This document shows positions 33,239 through 42,259 of a stretch of 50,829 bases of DNA, piece by piece. Each line of letters begins with the position of its first letter. The stretch's first letter is position 1. The translations under genes were made by a program, and so were the position numbers. Under the pieces are notes generated by a model, which searched no databases, was not told the origin of the DNA, and was given only the letters and a program-made list of their open reading frames with translations. Source of the stretch: Chloroflexota bacterium (GTDB taxonomy: Bacteria; Chloroflexota; Anaerolineae; J036; Brachytrichaceae); contig JAJYKL010000019.1 in the NCBI GenBank assembly GCA_021788625.1, positions 1 through 50,829 on the forward strand, in the 5' to 3' direction.

Positions 33239-34183
33239 ATGAGTGGACTAGCACCGCACGTGTGTGTTGTCGGAAGTACCAACATGGACCTGATTGCACG
33301 TGTGCCTCATATGCCTCAACTTGGCGAGACGCTTCACGGGACCTCCTTCCATTTAGGGTATGGTGGAAAGGGAGCAAATCAGGCTGTGATGGCTGCAAGA
33401 CTGGGTGCAAAGGTCACCATGGTCGCGCGTGTCGGACATGATGTTTTCGGCGAAGGTATGTTGCGTAACTTCGAGGGATCTGGAATCGACACCACATTCA
33501 TTAAAGTCGACCCGGAGTTATCTTCAGGAGTCGCCCCGATTTTTGTAGATGACAACGCTCACAATGTAATCGTCATCGTTTCAGGTGCTAACGGAGCCTT
33601 ATCGCCTACTGATGTACACGCAGCGCGGGAGGCAATACGGTCGTCCAGTGTTGTGGTATGCCAGTTGGAGGTTCCCATTGAGACCACACTGGAAGCTTTC
33701 CGTGTTGCCAAATCTGGTGGTGCCCGCACAATCCTGAACCCGGCACCCGCAGAACCTCTACCTGCGGAGCTGTTTTCATTAACGGATATTTGCGCTCCAA
33801 ATGAGACGGAGGCGCAGGGGCTTACCGGATTACCAGTGCGTACAGTCGATGAGGCAGAGGCAGCTGCACGCAAGTTATTAGGTCATGGCACACGCACTGT
33901 AATAGTCACCTTAGGCGAGCGAGGAGTACTCTACGCCGATTCAAATGGGGCAAAATACCTGCCTGCCCGGCAGGTGAAAGCCGTGGATCCCACTGGTGCT
34001 GGCGACGCCTTTATTGGTAGTCTGGCTGTGTTCATTGCAGAGGGCTTGCCGATGTCGCAGGCTATTGGGAAGGCTAACGCTGTAGCGGCACTATCAGTTA
34101 CCCATCTGGGCACACAGGTGTCATATCCAACGCGTAGTGAGGCTGACGCATTTATTGACCGTGTTGCGGGTCCAGCGAACTAA
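33239..34183 (+). CDS. rbsK: Ribokinase (PfkB family)
   Basis: 314 residues. GYGGKGANQAVMAARLGA (PfkB signature 1, about 41-57), NPAPA (167-171) and DPTGAGDAFIG with catalytic Asp256 (signature 2). NMDLIARVPHMPQLGETL is typical of ribokinases. It phosphorylates D-ribose at the expense of ATP. No ribose transporter or rbsD is adjacent; ribose could come from the nucleoside phosphorylase upstream (inference). AAAGGACT precedes the ATG. Its 3' end overlaps the convergent Gln-rich gene by 32 bases. Confidence 0.9.
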   Translation: MSGLAPHVCVVGSTNMDLIARVPHMPQLGETLHGTSFHLGYGGKGANQAVMAARLGAKVTMVARVGHDVFGEGMLRNFEGSGIDTTFIKVDPELSSGVAPIFVDDNAHNVIVIVSGANGALSPTDVHAAREAIRSSSVVVCQLEVPIETTLEAFRVAKSGGARTILNPAPAEPLPAELFSLTDICAPNETEAQGLTGLPVRTVDEAEAAARKLLGHGTRTVIVTLGERGVLYADSNGAKYLPARQVKAVDPTGAGDAFIGSLAVFIAEGLPMSQAIGKANAVAALSVTHLGTQVSYPTRSEADAFIDRVAGPAN

Positions 34184-35861
34184 AGTAGTTACGCACATAG
34201 TCCTGTAGAGCCGCAGGGATCTGACCATTTTGGAGGGCTTCGTCAGCAGTCCTGGCATACTGCGCGTATACCTGCTGATATGGAACGGTTGCCTGATTGG
34301 AGATACCTGGGTTAGTTGGTGCGTTGACGTTGGTTACATTTTGGCCTGTATCATCAGGCAGCACGACATTTTGCCCGGCATTATTGATTCGCTGAGGAGC
34401 CATCACACTCGAGTCGGAACCAACGTCCTCGTGGTGCTGACTGGAAGTAGCCATACTGTTACTGTTCTGAACAGCACCTGATTGCTGCGCACTTGCATTG
34501 TTACTTTGCTGGTTCGCCTGTGACGCCTGACCACCATTGGCATTTATCTGCTGGTTTCCTGGTTGGACCTTTTGGCCTTGTAACCCTTGCGAAGTTCCTG
34601 ATTGATTTTGCAGATCCTGTTGCCCGGCAGTACCATTTTGTCCAGACATACTTTGTTGACTCGCCGAGTCCTGCGCCAGTCGCTCGGACTGTGCCTTGGC
34701 GTTCTGATCCGCTTCCGTAATGGACTGGAGCGTGTTCTCCAAACTGGCTTGGGTATTGGTCAATTGCTGCTGAGACGTCTGTTTTTGTGCCAGTTGGTTC
34801 AGCTCATCCGCTACCTGGTTGAGTGACTTTTGTGCCGCCGCATCCTGCATGTCACGCATTTGCTGGGCGGCCTGTTGCAGCTGACTGGCAGCGACTTTAT
34901 TGGAGTTCTGAATATTCTGTGCGATCTGGTCAAGCTGGTTCGCCAGTCGCTGTCGTTGGCTGTTTGTCAGGGGCTGACCATTATTCTGAGGCAGGTCGCG
35001 TAGCTGACTGGCTGCCTGGGCTGGATTCCCGTTTTCGAGCGCATTGGCGAGAGGGTTGGTGAGCTGGTCCGGTGCGAGTGACTGGCCGGCGCGCTGCAGG
35101 TCGCTAACCTGGTTTTGTGTGGACGGGTCAGACAAGTTATCAAGTTTCGATTGCGCGTCATGGATCGCAGCCAGCGCTTTTTCAGGCGAGGTATCAGGTT
35201 CGCCTAATGTTTTCTGCGCGTTGTTGAGCGCCTGCTCAATTTGTGTCTTCTGTGCATCAGTCAGAGATTGCGACTGTTGCACCAGCTGCTTCGCTGACTC
35301 CAGCTGTTGAATCTGCTTGTCAATGACCTTCTGTATCTGGGCGCGATTTGCCAGTACCTGCTGTTGTGGGTTAGGGAGCGCCGTGATGGCTGCCAAGACC
35401 AGTGCGATGGCTATGGCTAAAAGCACATATCTCGTAGGCAACTGCAGAGGAACCAGTTCGTTAATATCGAGTTTCAGTGCTGCCTGGGCGGCGTCCTCTT
35501 GTTGGAGGCGGCGCAGTGGCTCATATTGTGTGGTGACGATACCCTCACGTAATTCGAGTGCAGTAGAAAGTCGTTCTTTCAGATAAAACTGCTGGTCAAA
35601 TTCTCGAGCCCACTTTATGGAACTGGTGCGTGCGGTGATGATCCAGGGAATGCTAAAAGCGGCCAGGGCACTGCTCAGAGCGCATCCAACGGAAACGACC
35701 ACTAACGCGGGGGTACTGAGAATAGGGAAGAGTCGTGCCGCAAAAGTGATAATAAGGGCTATAGCCAGTCCACAAGCCAAGCCAAGGAAGAGCCAGTGGA
35801 GACCTTTCTGCAATCTGACGCGTGACGTCCATCCGTGGATGAGTTCAAGCAGTTCATCCAT
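34152..35861 (-). CDS. Gln-rich coiled-coil membrane protein (DUF4175-like)
   Basis: 569 residues. Two closely spaced membrane helices (about 22-45, 50-74), a cytosolic stretch with YLKERLSTALELR, a third helix (about 146-163), then about 300 residues of Gln/Asn/Ala-rich coiled coil and disorder. The final AQYARTADEALQNGQIPAALQ followed by DYVRNYFSSLDP is a compact conserved-looking ending seen in Chloroflexota proteins near MoxR/DUF58 genes; none of those is present here. Function unknown. The extreme Gln content contrasts with its neighbours. Confidence 0.6.
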   Translation of the reverse strand: MDELLELIHGWTSRVRLQKGLHWLFLGLACGLAIALIITFAARLFPILSTPALVVVSVGCALSSALAAFSIPWIITARTSSIKWAREFDQQFYLKERLSTALELREGIVTTQYEPLRRLQQEDAAQAALKLDINELVPLQLPTRYVLLAIAIALVLAAITALPNPQQQVLANRAQIQKVIDKQIQQLESAKQLVQQSQSLTDAQKTQIEQALNNAQKTLGEPDTSPEKALAAIHDAQSKLDNLSDPSTQNQVSDLQRAGQSLAPDQLTNPLANALENGNPAQAASQLRDLPQNNGQPLTNSQRQRLANQLDQIAQNIQNSNKVAASQLQQAAQQMRDMQDAAAQKSLNQVADELNQLAQKQTSQQQLTNTQASLENTLQSITEADQNAKAQSERLAQDSASQQSMSGQNGTAGQQDLQNQSGTSQGLQGQKVQPGNQQINANGGQASQANQQSNNASAQQSGAVQNSNSMATSSQHHEDVGSDSSVMAPQRINNAGQNVVLPDDTGQNVTNVNAPTNPGISNQATVPYQQVYAQYARTADEALQNGQIPAALQDYVRNYFSSLDPQHGQ

Positions 35862-35950
35862 GTATTTAGTCTATCACGGATGTTTTGTCTTTTGATTGAC
35901 TTCACATCAAATGTGGAAGCAGATCGCACATACAAAAACTTGGTTAAGCC

Positions 35951-35979
35951 TTGCGAGGTTGCTGTGTCAGGAGTATGAT
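35951..35979 (+). promoter_or_regulatory. Sigma-70 type promoter of the dcw cluster
   Basis: TTGCGA (35951-35956), 17-nt spacer, TATGAT (35974-35979). The predicted start is near 35986, just before the GTGGRR boxes. Confidence 0.65.
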
Positions 35980-35991
35980 CTGAGGCAGATA

Positions 35992-36017
35992 GTGGGATAA
36001 AGTGGAGCATTGTGGAG
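35992..36017 (+). promoter_or_regulatory. Likely MraZ operator: three 10-nt spaced GTGGRR boxes
   Basis: GTGGGA (35992), GTGGAG (36002) and GTGGAG (36012) recur at exactly one helical turn. MraZ of E. coli and Mollicutes binds direct repeats of this kind (TGGGN or GTG-type boxes spaced by one turn) upstream of its own gene. Location at the start of the predicted transcript fits autorepression. Confidence 0.65.
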
Positions 36018-36026
36018 TAAAAGGAG

Positions 36027-36077
36027 ATGCTCCAAGAAGTACTCGGCAGCCTGGCTTCATGGCATGTTTCTAGGTGA
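36027..36077 (+). CDS. Short upstream ORF overlapping the mraZ start
   Basis: 16 codons, MLQEVLGSLASWHVSR, with GGAG nine bases before the ATG (the third GTGGAG box). It ends at TGA 36075-36077, 11 nt past the mraZ ATG, in another frame. mraZ itself has no ribosome binding site, so translation could be coupled through this ORF. Confidence 0.35.
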   Translation: MLQEVLGSLASWHVSR

Positions 36078-36489
36078 ATTCCGGCATACACTGGACGAAA
36101 AGAGCCGCGTAACGCTGCCGGCCAAATACCGCGCGCGCCTGGCACCCGGAATTGTAATGACCCTGGGAACCAGGCGCTTTGTGATGGTTTTCCCCATAGA
36201 TGAGTTTCGACTGCTGGCCGAGCGCGTGAGTGCCCTGCCATTGGTCGCCTCAGAAGCGGCCATGTTACGGCGGCAATTATTTGGCAATGCTATTGATCTT
36301 GAACCCGATAAACAAGGGCGTGTCGTGATACCAGAATCATTGCGACAATACGCAGTGATTAATCAGGATGCCATCATTGTCGGAGTAGGCACTCACATTG
36401 AGATCTGGAGCCCCGAGGAGTGGCAACGCGAGCAAGATGAAATATCCCGTGCAGCTCTGGATAATCCATGGGCTAAGTTAGGGATATGA
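36064..36489 (+). CDS. mraZ: Transcriptional regulator MraZ
   Basis: 141 residues from the ATG at 36064. FLGEFRHTLDEKSRVTLPAKYR and, in the second half, FGNAIDLEPDKQGRVVIPESLR are the two SpoVT/AbrB-like domains with the conserved DxKGR-type motifs. A longer in-frame TTG start at 36010 is rejected: GGAG is too near and the extra 18 residues are unlike MraZ. MraZ controls the dcw cluster; the GTGGRR boxes upstream are its likely target. First gene of the cluster, followed by rsmH after 71 nt. Confidence 0.95.
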   Translation: MFLGEFRHTLDEKSRVTLPAKYRARLAPGIVMTLGTRRFVMVFPIDEFRLLAERVSALPLVASEAAMLRRQLFGNAIDLEPDKQGRVVIPESLRQYAVINQDAIIVGVGTHIEIWSPEEWQREQDEISRAALDNPWAKLGI

Positions 36490-36560
36490 AAAACGAAGAT
36501 GGTATTGGCAGCGAACGTTGCAGAAGTTGGTGATATCGACAGCCCGTAAAAGAATACCTT

Positions 36561-37472
36561 ATGCATACACCGGTAATGATCGACGAAGTCTTGACCGTGC
36601 TTCGCCCCAGGCCAGGTGGAAGCTACCTCGACGGCACTGTCGGTGGTGGAGGGCATAGTGAAGGGTTGTTGGATCACAGTTCTCCCGATGGCCGTCTGTT
36701 ATGTACTGATGCAGACCCAGACGCGCTGGAGCGAGCGTCAAAGCGTCTGATTCGTTTCAATGGACGGGTGATCATGCGGCAGGCATGGTTGGATGAGGTT
36801 CCGGCTGTGGCGCATACGCTGGGCTACACTCCATTGGATGGTGCACTGGTTGATCTGGGTCTATCTTCTGATCAATTGGATAACGCAGCGCGCGGGTTTT
36901 CGTTCATGCATGATGGACCGCTTGATATGAGGTTTGACCCCACGCATGGCTACACAGCAGCCCAGTTGATTAATCAGTCGGATGTCGCGTACTTAACTCA
37001 CATATTACGCGAATACGGCGAGGTACTGCGCGCTGGCAAAGTAGCTGAGGCCATTTGGAGCGCCCGGCCGATCTCGACTACTTTTCAGCTGCGTGATGCG
37101 GTGGCTGGTATCGCACGCAGCAGAGGTCGTATCCATCCCGCCACTCAAGTGTTCCAGGCACTGCGCATTGCGGCAAATGACGAGTTACGGCGACTGAGTG
37201 ATGCCCTGCCACAACTGGTGGACTGCCTGGCACCTGGCGGGCGCCTGGCGGTGATCACGTTCCATTCACTCGAAGATCGTATTGTGAAGCAGGCATTCCG
37301 CCGATTTGCAACACGATCTGATATGCAACCTGAAGCGGAGATATATACAGCACTCTCCAACGTAACCGTTCGGCTTATAACTCATAAACCAATCATGCCC
37401 TCCGAGGCTGAGGTAGCGGCTAATGCTCGAGCCCGGAGCGCCAAATTGAGGGTTGTGGAGAAGTTAGGTTGA
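36561..37472 (+). CDS. rsmH: 16S rRNA (cytosine1402-N4)-methyltransferase
   Basis: 303 residues. HTPVMIDEVLTVLRPRPGG, GTVGGGGHSEGLL (SAM loop, about 25-37), GALVDLGLSSDQLDNAARGF and AVITFHSLEDRIVKQAF are hallmarks of RsmH/MraW. It methylates C1402 in the 16S P-site. Its stop (TGA) overlaps the TTG start of ftsL by four bases, so the two are coupled. No strong ribosome binding site precedes its ATG. Confidence 0.96.
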   Translation: MHTPVMIDEVLTVLRPRPGGSYLDGTVGGGGHSEGLLDHSSPDGRLLCTDADPDALERASKRLIRFNGRVIMRQAWLDEVPAVAHTLGYTPLDGALVDLGLSSDQLDNAARGFSFMHDGPLDMRFDPTHGYTAAQLINQSDVAYLTHILREYGEVLRAGKVAEAIWSARPISTTFQLRDAVAGIARSRGRIHPATQVFQALRIAANDELRRLSDALPQLVDCLAPGGRLAVITFHSLEDRIVKQAFRRFATRSDMQPEAEIYTALSNVTVRLITHKPIMPSEAEVAANARARSAKLRVVEKLG

Positions 37473-37846
37473 AGGTGCTAAGAAAACTGCATTATCCGAA
37501 CGACCGTCATGCCATCGCGGCGGTAATCGCCTGTGCCGTGTTGCTGGCTATTCTGGTGGTCATGTGGCTTGCCGTGGCGACTAATACTGCATTATTGAGT
37601 CAACAGCTCGATGATAACGAGACCACTCTGCGCCAGCTGACGGAAGAGGCAAACCATCTCTGGAAGCAAATCGGTGATGTTACCTCACCCGCTCAGATGA
37701 AGCATCGTATGCAGGTGGCTGGCTTCGGGCCACCGACGGAGATGCAATACCTTTTGATTCCTACCGCTACCGTACAGGTGAGTACCACGCCAGTGACCAG
37801 TAGTAAAAATGCATCCGCTACACCCGAGGAGAGAGGCCAACCATGA
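37469..37846 (+). CDS. ftsL: FtsL-like division protein
   Basis: 125 residues. A short basic cytoplasmic end, one membrane helix (about 18-40: AVIACAVLLAILVVMWLAVA), then a heptad stretch (45-70) and a Thr/Ser-rich tail. The size, topology and place between rsmH and ftsI identify it as FtsL, which holds FtsQ and the FtsW-FtsI synthase together. It begins with TTG at 37469 overlapping rsmH; GTG at 37475 is the alternative. Stop overlaps the ftsI ATG (ATGA). Sequence alone would not identify it. Confidence 0.75.
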   Translation: MKVLRKLHYPNDRHAIAAVIACAVLLAILVVMWLAVATNTALLSQQLDDNETTLRQLTEEANHLWKQIGDVTSPAQMKHRMQVAGFGPPTEMQYLLIPTATVQVSTTPVTSSKNASATPEERGQP

Positions 37847-39594
37847 TCTCTTCGAGAAGGCTGGCCGTTTTGACAGGTTTTATCGTCCTGCTTGTGGTGA
37901 TGATTCTGGGCCGCACCGTGGAACTGCAGATTGCACCGCCTGGCCAGTCGGGAGAGTTTATGCAAGAGGCTCTCGGGAAACAAGATGTCACCCTGTTGCA
38001 GGCAGCTCCGCGCGGCACGATCTTTGACAGTGATGGCAACGTGATGGCAGTCAGTGTGCGGTCTTATTCGATCAGTATTGATCCGCAGGTCATCAGTGCA
38101 ACACACACCAGTGCTGATGTGGCTCTTATACTCGCTCCAGTGGTTTCGCGTACTGTGAAAGAGGTGCAGGCACAGGTCAATAGCGTCATCCGCGACAGCC
38201 AGCTGATGACGCGTACCATACCAAATGAGCTGTACCAGGATGTCTCACCACAGGCCATCGAGCAACTCACGACCACCATCAGTAAATATAGCAAGCTCTA
38301 CAACAAGAAGATTGATGGCATCCGCTATGATCGTTCGTGGAAGCGTGACTATCCGATGGGGCCGATCGCAGGACCGGTGGTGGGCTACACCGGCGTACAA
38401 CAGCGTGGCTTCTCCGGTCTGGAAGCCTATTATGACATCCAGTTATCACCTCAAATAGGTGTCCGCAGGGAGCGCTACCCGACCGTGTTGAAGTCGATCA
38501 CTCCCACGCTGCCAGGGGCAGACCTGGAGACGACTCTGGTGGGACCATTGCAGATATATGTCGAGGAGCGCCTGGCGACTGCCATTAAGGACACGGGGTC
38601 GGTGGCAGGCAGCATAATCGTGATAGACACACATACCGCGGCCGTTCTGGCAATGGCCAGCTACCCCTCATATGATCCGAACAATGCACAGACCATGCTG
38701 GACCACAATCAAGCCAAGGCGTTACGCAATCCTGCTGTCAGTGATCTATATGAACCGGGATCAGTGATGAAACTCATCACCGTCATGTCAGCATATGACA
38801 CCGGGACCATGACGCCCTACAACACCTGGAATGATACGGGCCGCTTTACAACGGACGGCATGACGATCCGTAATGCAGATTTGCGGGCGCATGGGGTGGT
38901 GACCACGCTCGGCATGCTGGAATGGTCGTTGAACGTGGTTGCATCACAGGTGTCCAAAGCCATGGGCCCTGTTGCTTTTTATAAACATATGTCGACCTTT
39001 GGCATTGGCTCGCCAAGTGGAATTGACCTGGCGGATGAGTACTCAGCACCGTTGCGCGACCCATCTTCTGCTGACTGGCGTCCTCTCGATATGGCGGAAC
39101 AGAGCTTTGGTCAGAGCGTCCAACTATCACCCTTACAACTGATCAATGCCGTCAACGTGATGCCAAACGATGGAGTATTGATGAGGCCATATATCGTCAA
39201 GCGAATTCAAATGGCCGATGGACAGGTCGTGGAGCACAAACCCCAGGTGGTTCGCCGGGTGGTCTCCGTGGATATCGCTCGCACACTACGTGCAATTGCC
39301 GCTCAGTCCACGCGTACCGCAACTCCGAAAGCATTACCGGCCGGATACACTGTAGCGGGCAAGACGGGGACGGCGCAGTGGTTCAAGAACGGCGAAATGC
39401 AGAAGACCACCCTGGTTTCGTATGTTGGGTGGGTTCCATCAACCGAACCGCGGGTGACTATTTTGATAAAGCTTGACCAGCCAAAGAAAGAATCACTTTC
39501 TGCGCCCAACACAATACCCGTCTTCCATGATGTGGCTGAACGGGCCTGTCAGATTCTAGGTGTTCCGCCCGACATCATCAAGGAGAGTAAGTAG
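37843..39594 (+). CDS. ftsI: Septal peptidoglycan transpeptidase FtsI (PBP3-like)
   Basis: 583 residues. N-terminal membrane anchor (about 8-28), a pedestal domain (RGTIFDSDGNVMAVS at 57-71), and a transpeptidase domain with SVMK (Ser307, Lys310), SLN (Ser362) and KTGTAQWF (Lys507). No PASTA domains follow. It cross-links septal peptidoglycan, partnered with FtsW. It is translationally coupled to ftsL by the ATGA overlap and is followed by murF after 37 nt; murE, which usually sits here, is missing. Confidence 0.95.
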   Translation: MISSRRLAVLTGFIVLLVVMILGRTVELQIAPPGQSGEFMQEALGKQDVTLLQAAPRGTIFDSDGNVMAVSVRSYSISIDPQVISATHTSADVALILAPVVSRTVKEVQAQVNSVIRDSQLMTRTIPNELYQDVSPQAIEQLTTTISKYSKLYNKKIDGIRYDRSWKRDYPMGPIAGPVVGYTGVQQRGFSGLEAYYDIQLSPQIGVRRERYPTVLKSITPTLPGADLETTLVGPLQIYVEERLATAIKDTGSVAGSIIVIDTHTAAVLAMASYPSYDPNNAQTMLDHNQAKALRNPAVSDLYEPGSVMKLITVMSAYDTGTMTPYNTWNDTGRFTTDGMTIRNADLRAHGVVTTLGMLEWSLNVVASQVSKAMGPVAFYKHMSTFGIGSPSGIDLADEYSAPLRDPSSADWRPLDMAEQSFGQSVQLSPLQLINAVNVMPNDGVLMRPYIVKRIQMADGQVVEHKPQVVRRVVSVDIARTLRAIAAQSTRTATPKALPAGYTVAGKTGTAQWFKNGEMQKTTLVSYVGWVPSTEPRVTILIKLDQPKKESLSAPNTIPVFHDVAERACQILGVPPDIIKESK

Positions 39595-39631
39595 CTGCTT
39601 GCGAGAACGGACCAGTCTGACCTGATTCACT

Positions 39632-41197
39632 ATGATGAAATTCACTGAACTATTCGCAGGACTGTTACGACCAATAGGTGAATACCCCAGCGGTGATGAA
39701 CTGCCGCAAGGCCTCGCCGCGATGGTCCAGCCTCTGGAAACGATCCCATTACATGAAGTGGTCATCGATTCCCGTGACGTGGTGCGTGGTGACTGCTTCG
39801 TGGCTCTACCGGGCGAACATGTAAACGGGCATGACTATGTGGGTCATGCTCTGGGGCGCGGGGCGCAGGTGGTATTGATACACGAAGATTTGCCACGCGA
39901 TGATTATCCTGATACCCAATGGCTGGATTTGCGACCCGCCATTGAGAACACGCATCCCCTTGCCCTACCAACACTGAATAGTCGCCCCTGCGTGATTCGA
40001 GTGGAAAACACCCTGGCTGCGCTGCAACGTTTGGCGGCGTTCTGGCGAGCCAAGTACCGCAACCTGCGTGTGGTAGGTATAACGGGTAGTGTGGGAAAAA
40101 CATCCACCAAGGAACTGCTTGCCCAGGTGTTGAGCCAACACTTTCACGTGTTGAAGACTGAAGGAAACCAGAACAATGAGATTGGTGTGCCACTTTCATT
40201 ACTGAAGCTGACTCCGGAGCATGAATACGCAGTAGTGGAAATGGGTATGTATGCCCGAGGAGAGATAGCGCTGCTGGCCCGACTTGCGCAGCCGGTAGTG
40301 GGTGTGGTGACCATGGTTGCCCCCGTTCACCTGGGGCGCCTGGGTAGCATCGAAGCCATTGCGCAGGCCAAAGCCGAACTCATCGAGGCATTACCTCCGC
40401 AGGGACTGGCTGTTTTGAATGATGATGACGAGCGAGTGCGCGCGATGCGTGCTGTGAGCAAGGCACCCGTGATGACGTACGGTTTGACGCCCCATGCTGA
40501 TGTGTGGGCCGATGACATTGCCAGCTATGGCCTGGATGGTATCGAGTTCACGGTTCATCAGGGACAGGAGGTGCTGCCAATGCATGTGCCTTTGCTGGGG
40601 CGGCATAGTGTCCATACGGCGCTGGGTGCAGCACTCGTGGCGCGCCACGCTGGGCTGGACTGGGCAGAAATACTGGAAGGGTTCCTCATTCCCTCACCCC
40701 AACTCCGGCTGGCTGTGGTGGATGGACCGTTCGGGTCGCTGGTGCTGGACGATACATACAACGCCAGTTTAGAGTCTACGCTGGCAGCACTAAACCTGTT
40801 GGAGGAAGTCAACGGTGGCTCCGGGAATGGCACCTCCAACGGGAACAGCACACTCCCCCATCAAAAACCACCACGGGTTGCCGTACTGGGTGACATGCTG
40901 GAACTGGGTGAAACCGAGATGGAAGCGCACCGGGAGGTGGGCTGCCGCGCCGGTGTGGTGGCACAGTACGTCGTCTGCGTCGGCGAACGCGCGCGCTGGA
41001 TTGCGGAGGAAGCGATTGCTTGCGGAGCCAGCCCCGATCACGTGTGGCACGTGGCTGACAATGCTTCCGCATTGGCTGTTCTCCATGAACTCTTACATGA
41101 GCGATCAATCATCTTGGTGAAGGGATCACGCGGGATGAGCATGGATGAAATTGTGACTGGGCTGGCCACCATGGCAGATACCAATATGGAAGACTGA
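39632..41197 (+). CDS. murF: UDP-MurNAc-tripeptide:D-Ala-D-Ala ligase
   Basis: 521 residues, slightly long. N-terminal domain DSRDVVRGDCFVALPGEHV (about 46-64), P-loop GITGSVGKTSTKE (149-161), LKTEGNQNNEIGVPLSLL, VEMGMYARGEI and LDDTYNASLESTLAALNLL. It adds D-Ala-D-Ala to the cytoplasmic UDP-linked tripeptide. A Gly/Ser/Asn-rich insert (about 392-406: GGSGNGTSNGNST) interrupts the C-terminal domain before VAVLGDMLELG. Both ATG 39632 and 39635 are possible; no strong ribosome binding site. Confidence 0.96.
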   Translation: MMKFTELFAGLLRPIGEYPSGDELPQGLAAMVQPLETIPLHEVVIDSRDVVRGDCFVALPGEHVNGHDYVGHALGRGAQVVLIHEDLPRDDYPDTQWLDLRPAIENTHPLALPTLNSRPCVIRVENTLAALQRLAAFWRAKYRNLRVVGITGSVGKTSTKELLAQVLSQHFHVLKTEGNQNNEIGVPLSLLKLTPEHEYAVVEMGMYARGEIALLARLAQPVVGVVTMVAPVHLGRLGSIEAIAQAKAELIEALPPQGLAVLNDDDERVRAMRAVSKAPVMTYGLTPHADVWADDIASYGLDGIEFTVHQGQEVLPMHVPLLGRHSVHTALGAALVARHAGLDWAEILEGFLIPSPQLRLAVVDGPFGSLVLDDTYNASLESTLAALNLLEEVNGGSGNGTSNGNSTLPHQKPPRVAVLGDMLELGETEMEAHREVGCRAGVVAQYVVCVGERARWIAEEAIACGASPDHVWHVADNASALAVLHELLHERSIILVKGSRGMSMDEIVTGLATMADTNMED

Positions 41198-41214
41198 GGA
41201 TTGTATCGAATATT

Positions 41215-42249
41215 ATGGGTTTATCTTTGATCATGACTAGTTTGGCGTCCCTGGTGGCCATCATTTCAGGCAGACCATTGATCAAGCTGCTAAAGCACTA
41301 TCACATTGGCAAGCAGATTCGCATAGATGGTCCATCCACGCATCAGGTGAAAACTGGCACACCGACGATGGGTGCCGCCATGATCGTGGTGCCCGTACTG
41401 GTCCTGGTTTCTGCCATGTACTTGTACACCCGCATCGCCGCGCGTGTAGGAGTCAATTTTGGCGGGGTTGTACTTATAGGCCGCTCTCTATCGATCCCGA
41501 TGATGGTGATGCTGTTGTACTCCATTCTGGGTGGGATTGATGACTATATGGGCGTGCGAGGTGTGCGGCGTGGTGAAGGCATGCGCGGGCGAAGCAAGGC
41601 AATAATCCAATTAATGATTGCGATTGTCGCCGCCGTGGTCATGAATCTGGTATTTCGAATCAGCCGGGTAGGTGTTCCAGGACTGGCGCAACCTTTTGAT
41701 CTGGGCTACCTGTGGATCCCCATTGCGGTCTTTTTCATCATGGGGTGGGCGAACGCGTTTAATTTAACTGATGGTCTGGATGGCTTGGCAGCACTGATCA
41801 GTGTAGTGATGTATGTTGCGTATGCCGTGATTGCATACATGCAGGGTCAGACGTTCCTAACCATGTTTTGCATGGTGGTCGTCGGAGCATTATTGGGATT
41901 CCTGTGGTTCAACATACACCCGGCAGCGCTATTCATGGGAGATATGGGAAGCGAAGCGCTCGGCGCCACACTGGCTGTTGTGGCGCTCATGACAGGCCAG
42001 TGGTTATTGTTACCCATTATCGGTATAGTTCCAGCAGCCGAGACGGTAAGCGTGATGTTACAGATCGTCTATTTCAAGTATACAAAACGTAAATACGGGG
42101 AAGGCCGGAGGTTGTTTAAGATGTCACCCCTGCACAACCACTTTGTTCTGCTGGGCTGGAGCGAGCCACAAATCGTACAGCGTTTCTGGCTGGTGGCAAT
42201 TCTCAGCGGCCTGGTGGGAGTCGGGCTAGCGGTGTTAGGTAACCCATAA
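41215..42249 (+). CDS. mraY: Phospho-N-acetylmuramoyl-pentapeptide transferase
   Basis: 344 residues, about ten membrane helices. GGIDDYMGVRG (Asp109-Asp110), GWANAFNLTDGLDGLAA (Asp186, Asp189), and PLHNHFVLLGWSE are the MraY signatures. It transfers phospho-MurNAc-pentapeptide to undecaprenyl phosphate, making lipid I at the inner face. It lies 17 nt after murF and 10 nt before murD. Confidence 0.96.
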   Translation: MGLSLIMTSLASLVAIISGRPLIKLLKHYHIGKQIRIDGPSTHQVKTGTPTMGAAMIVVPVLVLVSAMYLYTRIAARVGVNFGGVVLIGRSLSIPMMVMLLYSILGGIDDYMGVRGVRRGEGMRGRSKAIIQLMIAIVAAVVMNLVFRISRVGVPGLAQPFDLGYLWIPIAVFFIMGWANAFNLTDGLDGLAALISVVMYVAYAVIAYMQGQTFLTMFCMVVVGALLGFLWFNIHPAALFMGDMGSEALGATLAVVALMTGQWLLLPIIGIVPAAETVSVMLQIVYFKYTKRKYGEGRRLFKMSPLHNHFVLLGWSEPQIVQRFWLVAILSGLVGVGLAVLGNP

Positions 42250-42259
42250 AGGACATGAC

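Noticed and set aside
36010-36063. TTG start giving mraZ 18 extra residues
   Set aside because: Shine-Dalgarno spacing is too short and the extra residues do not resemble MraZ proteins.
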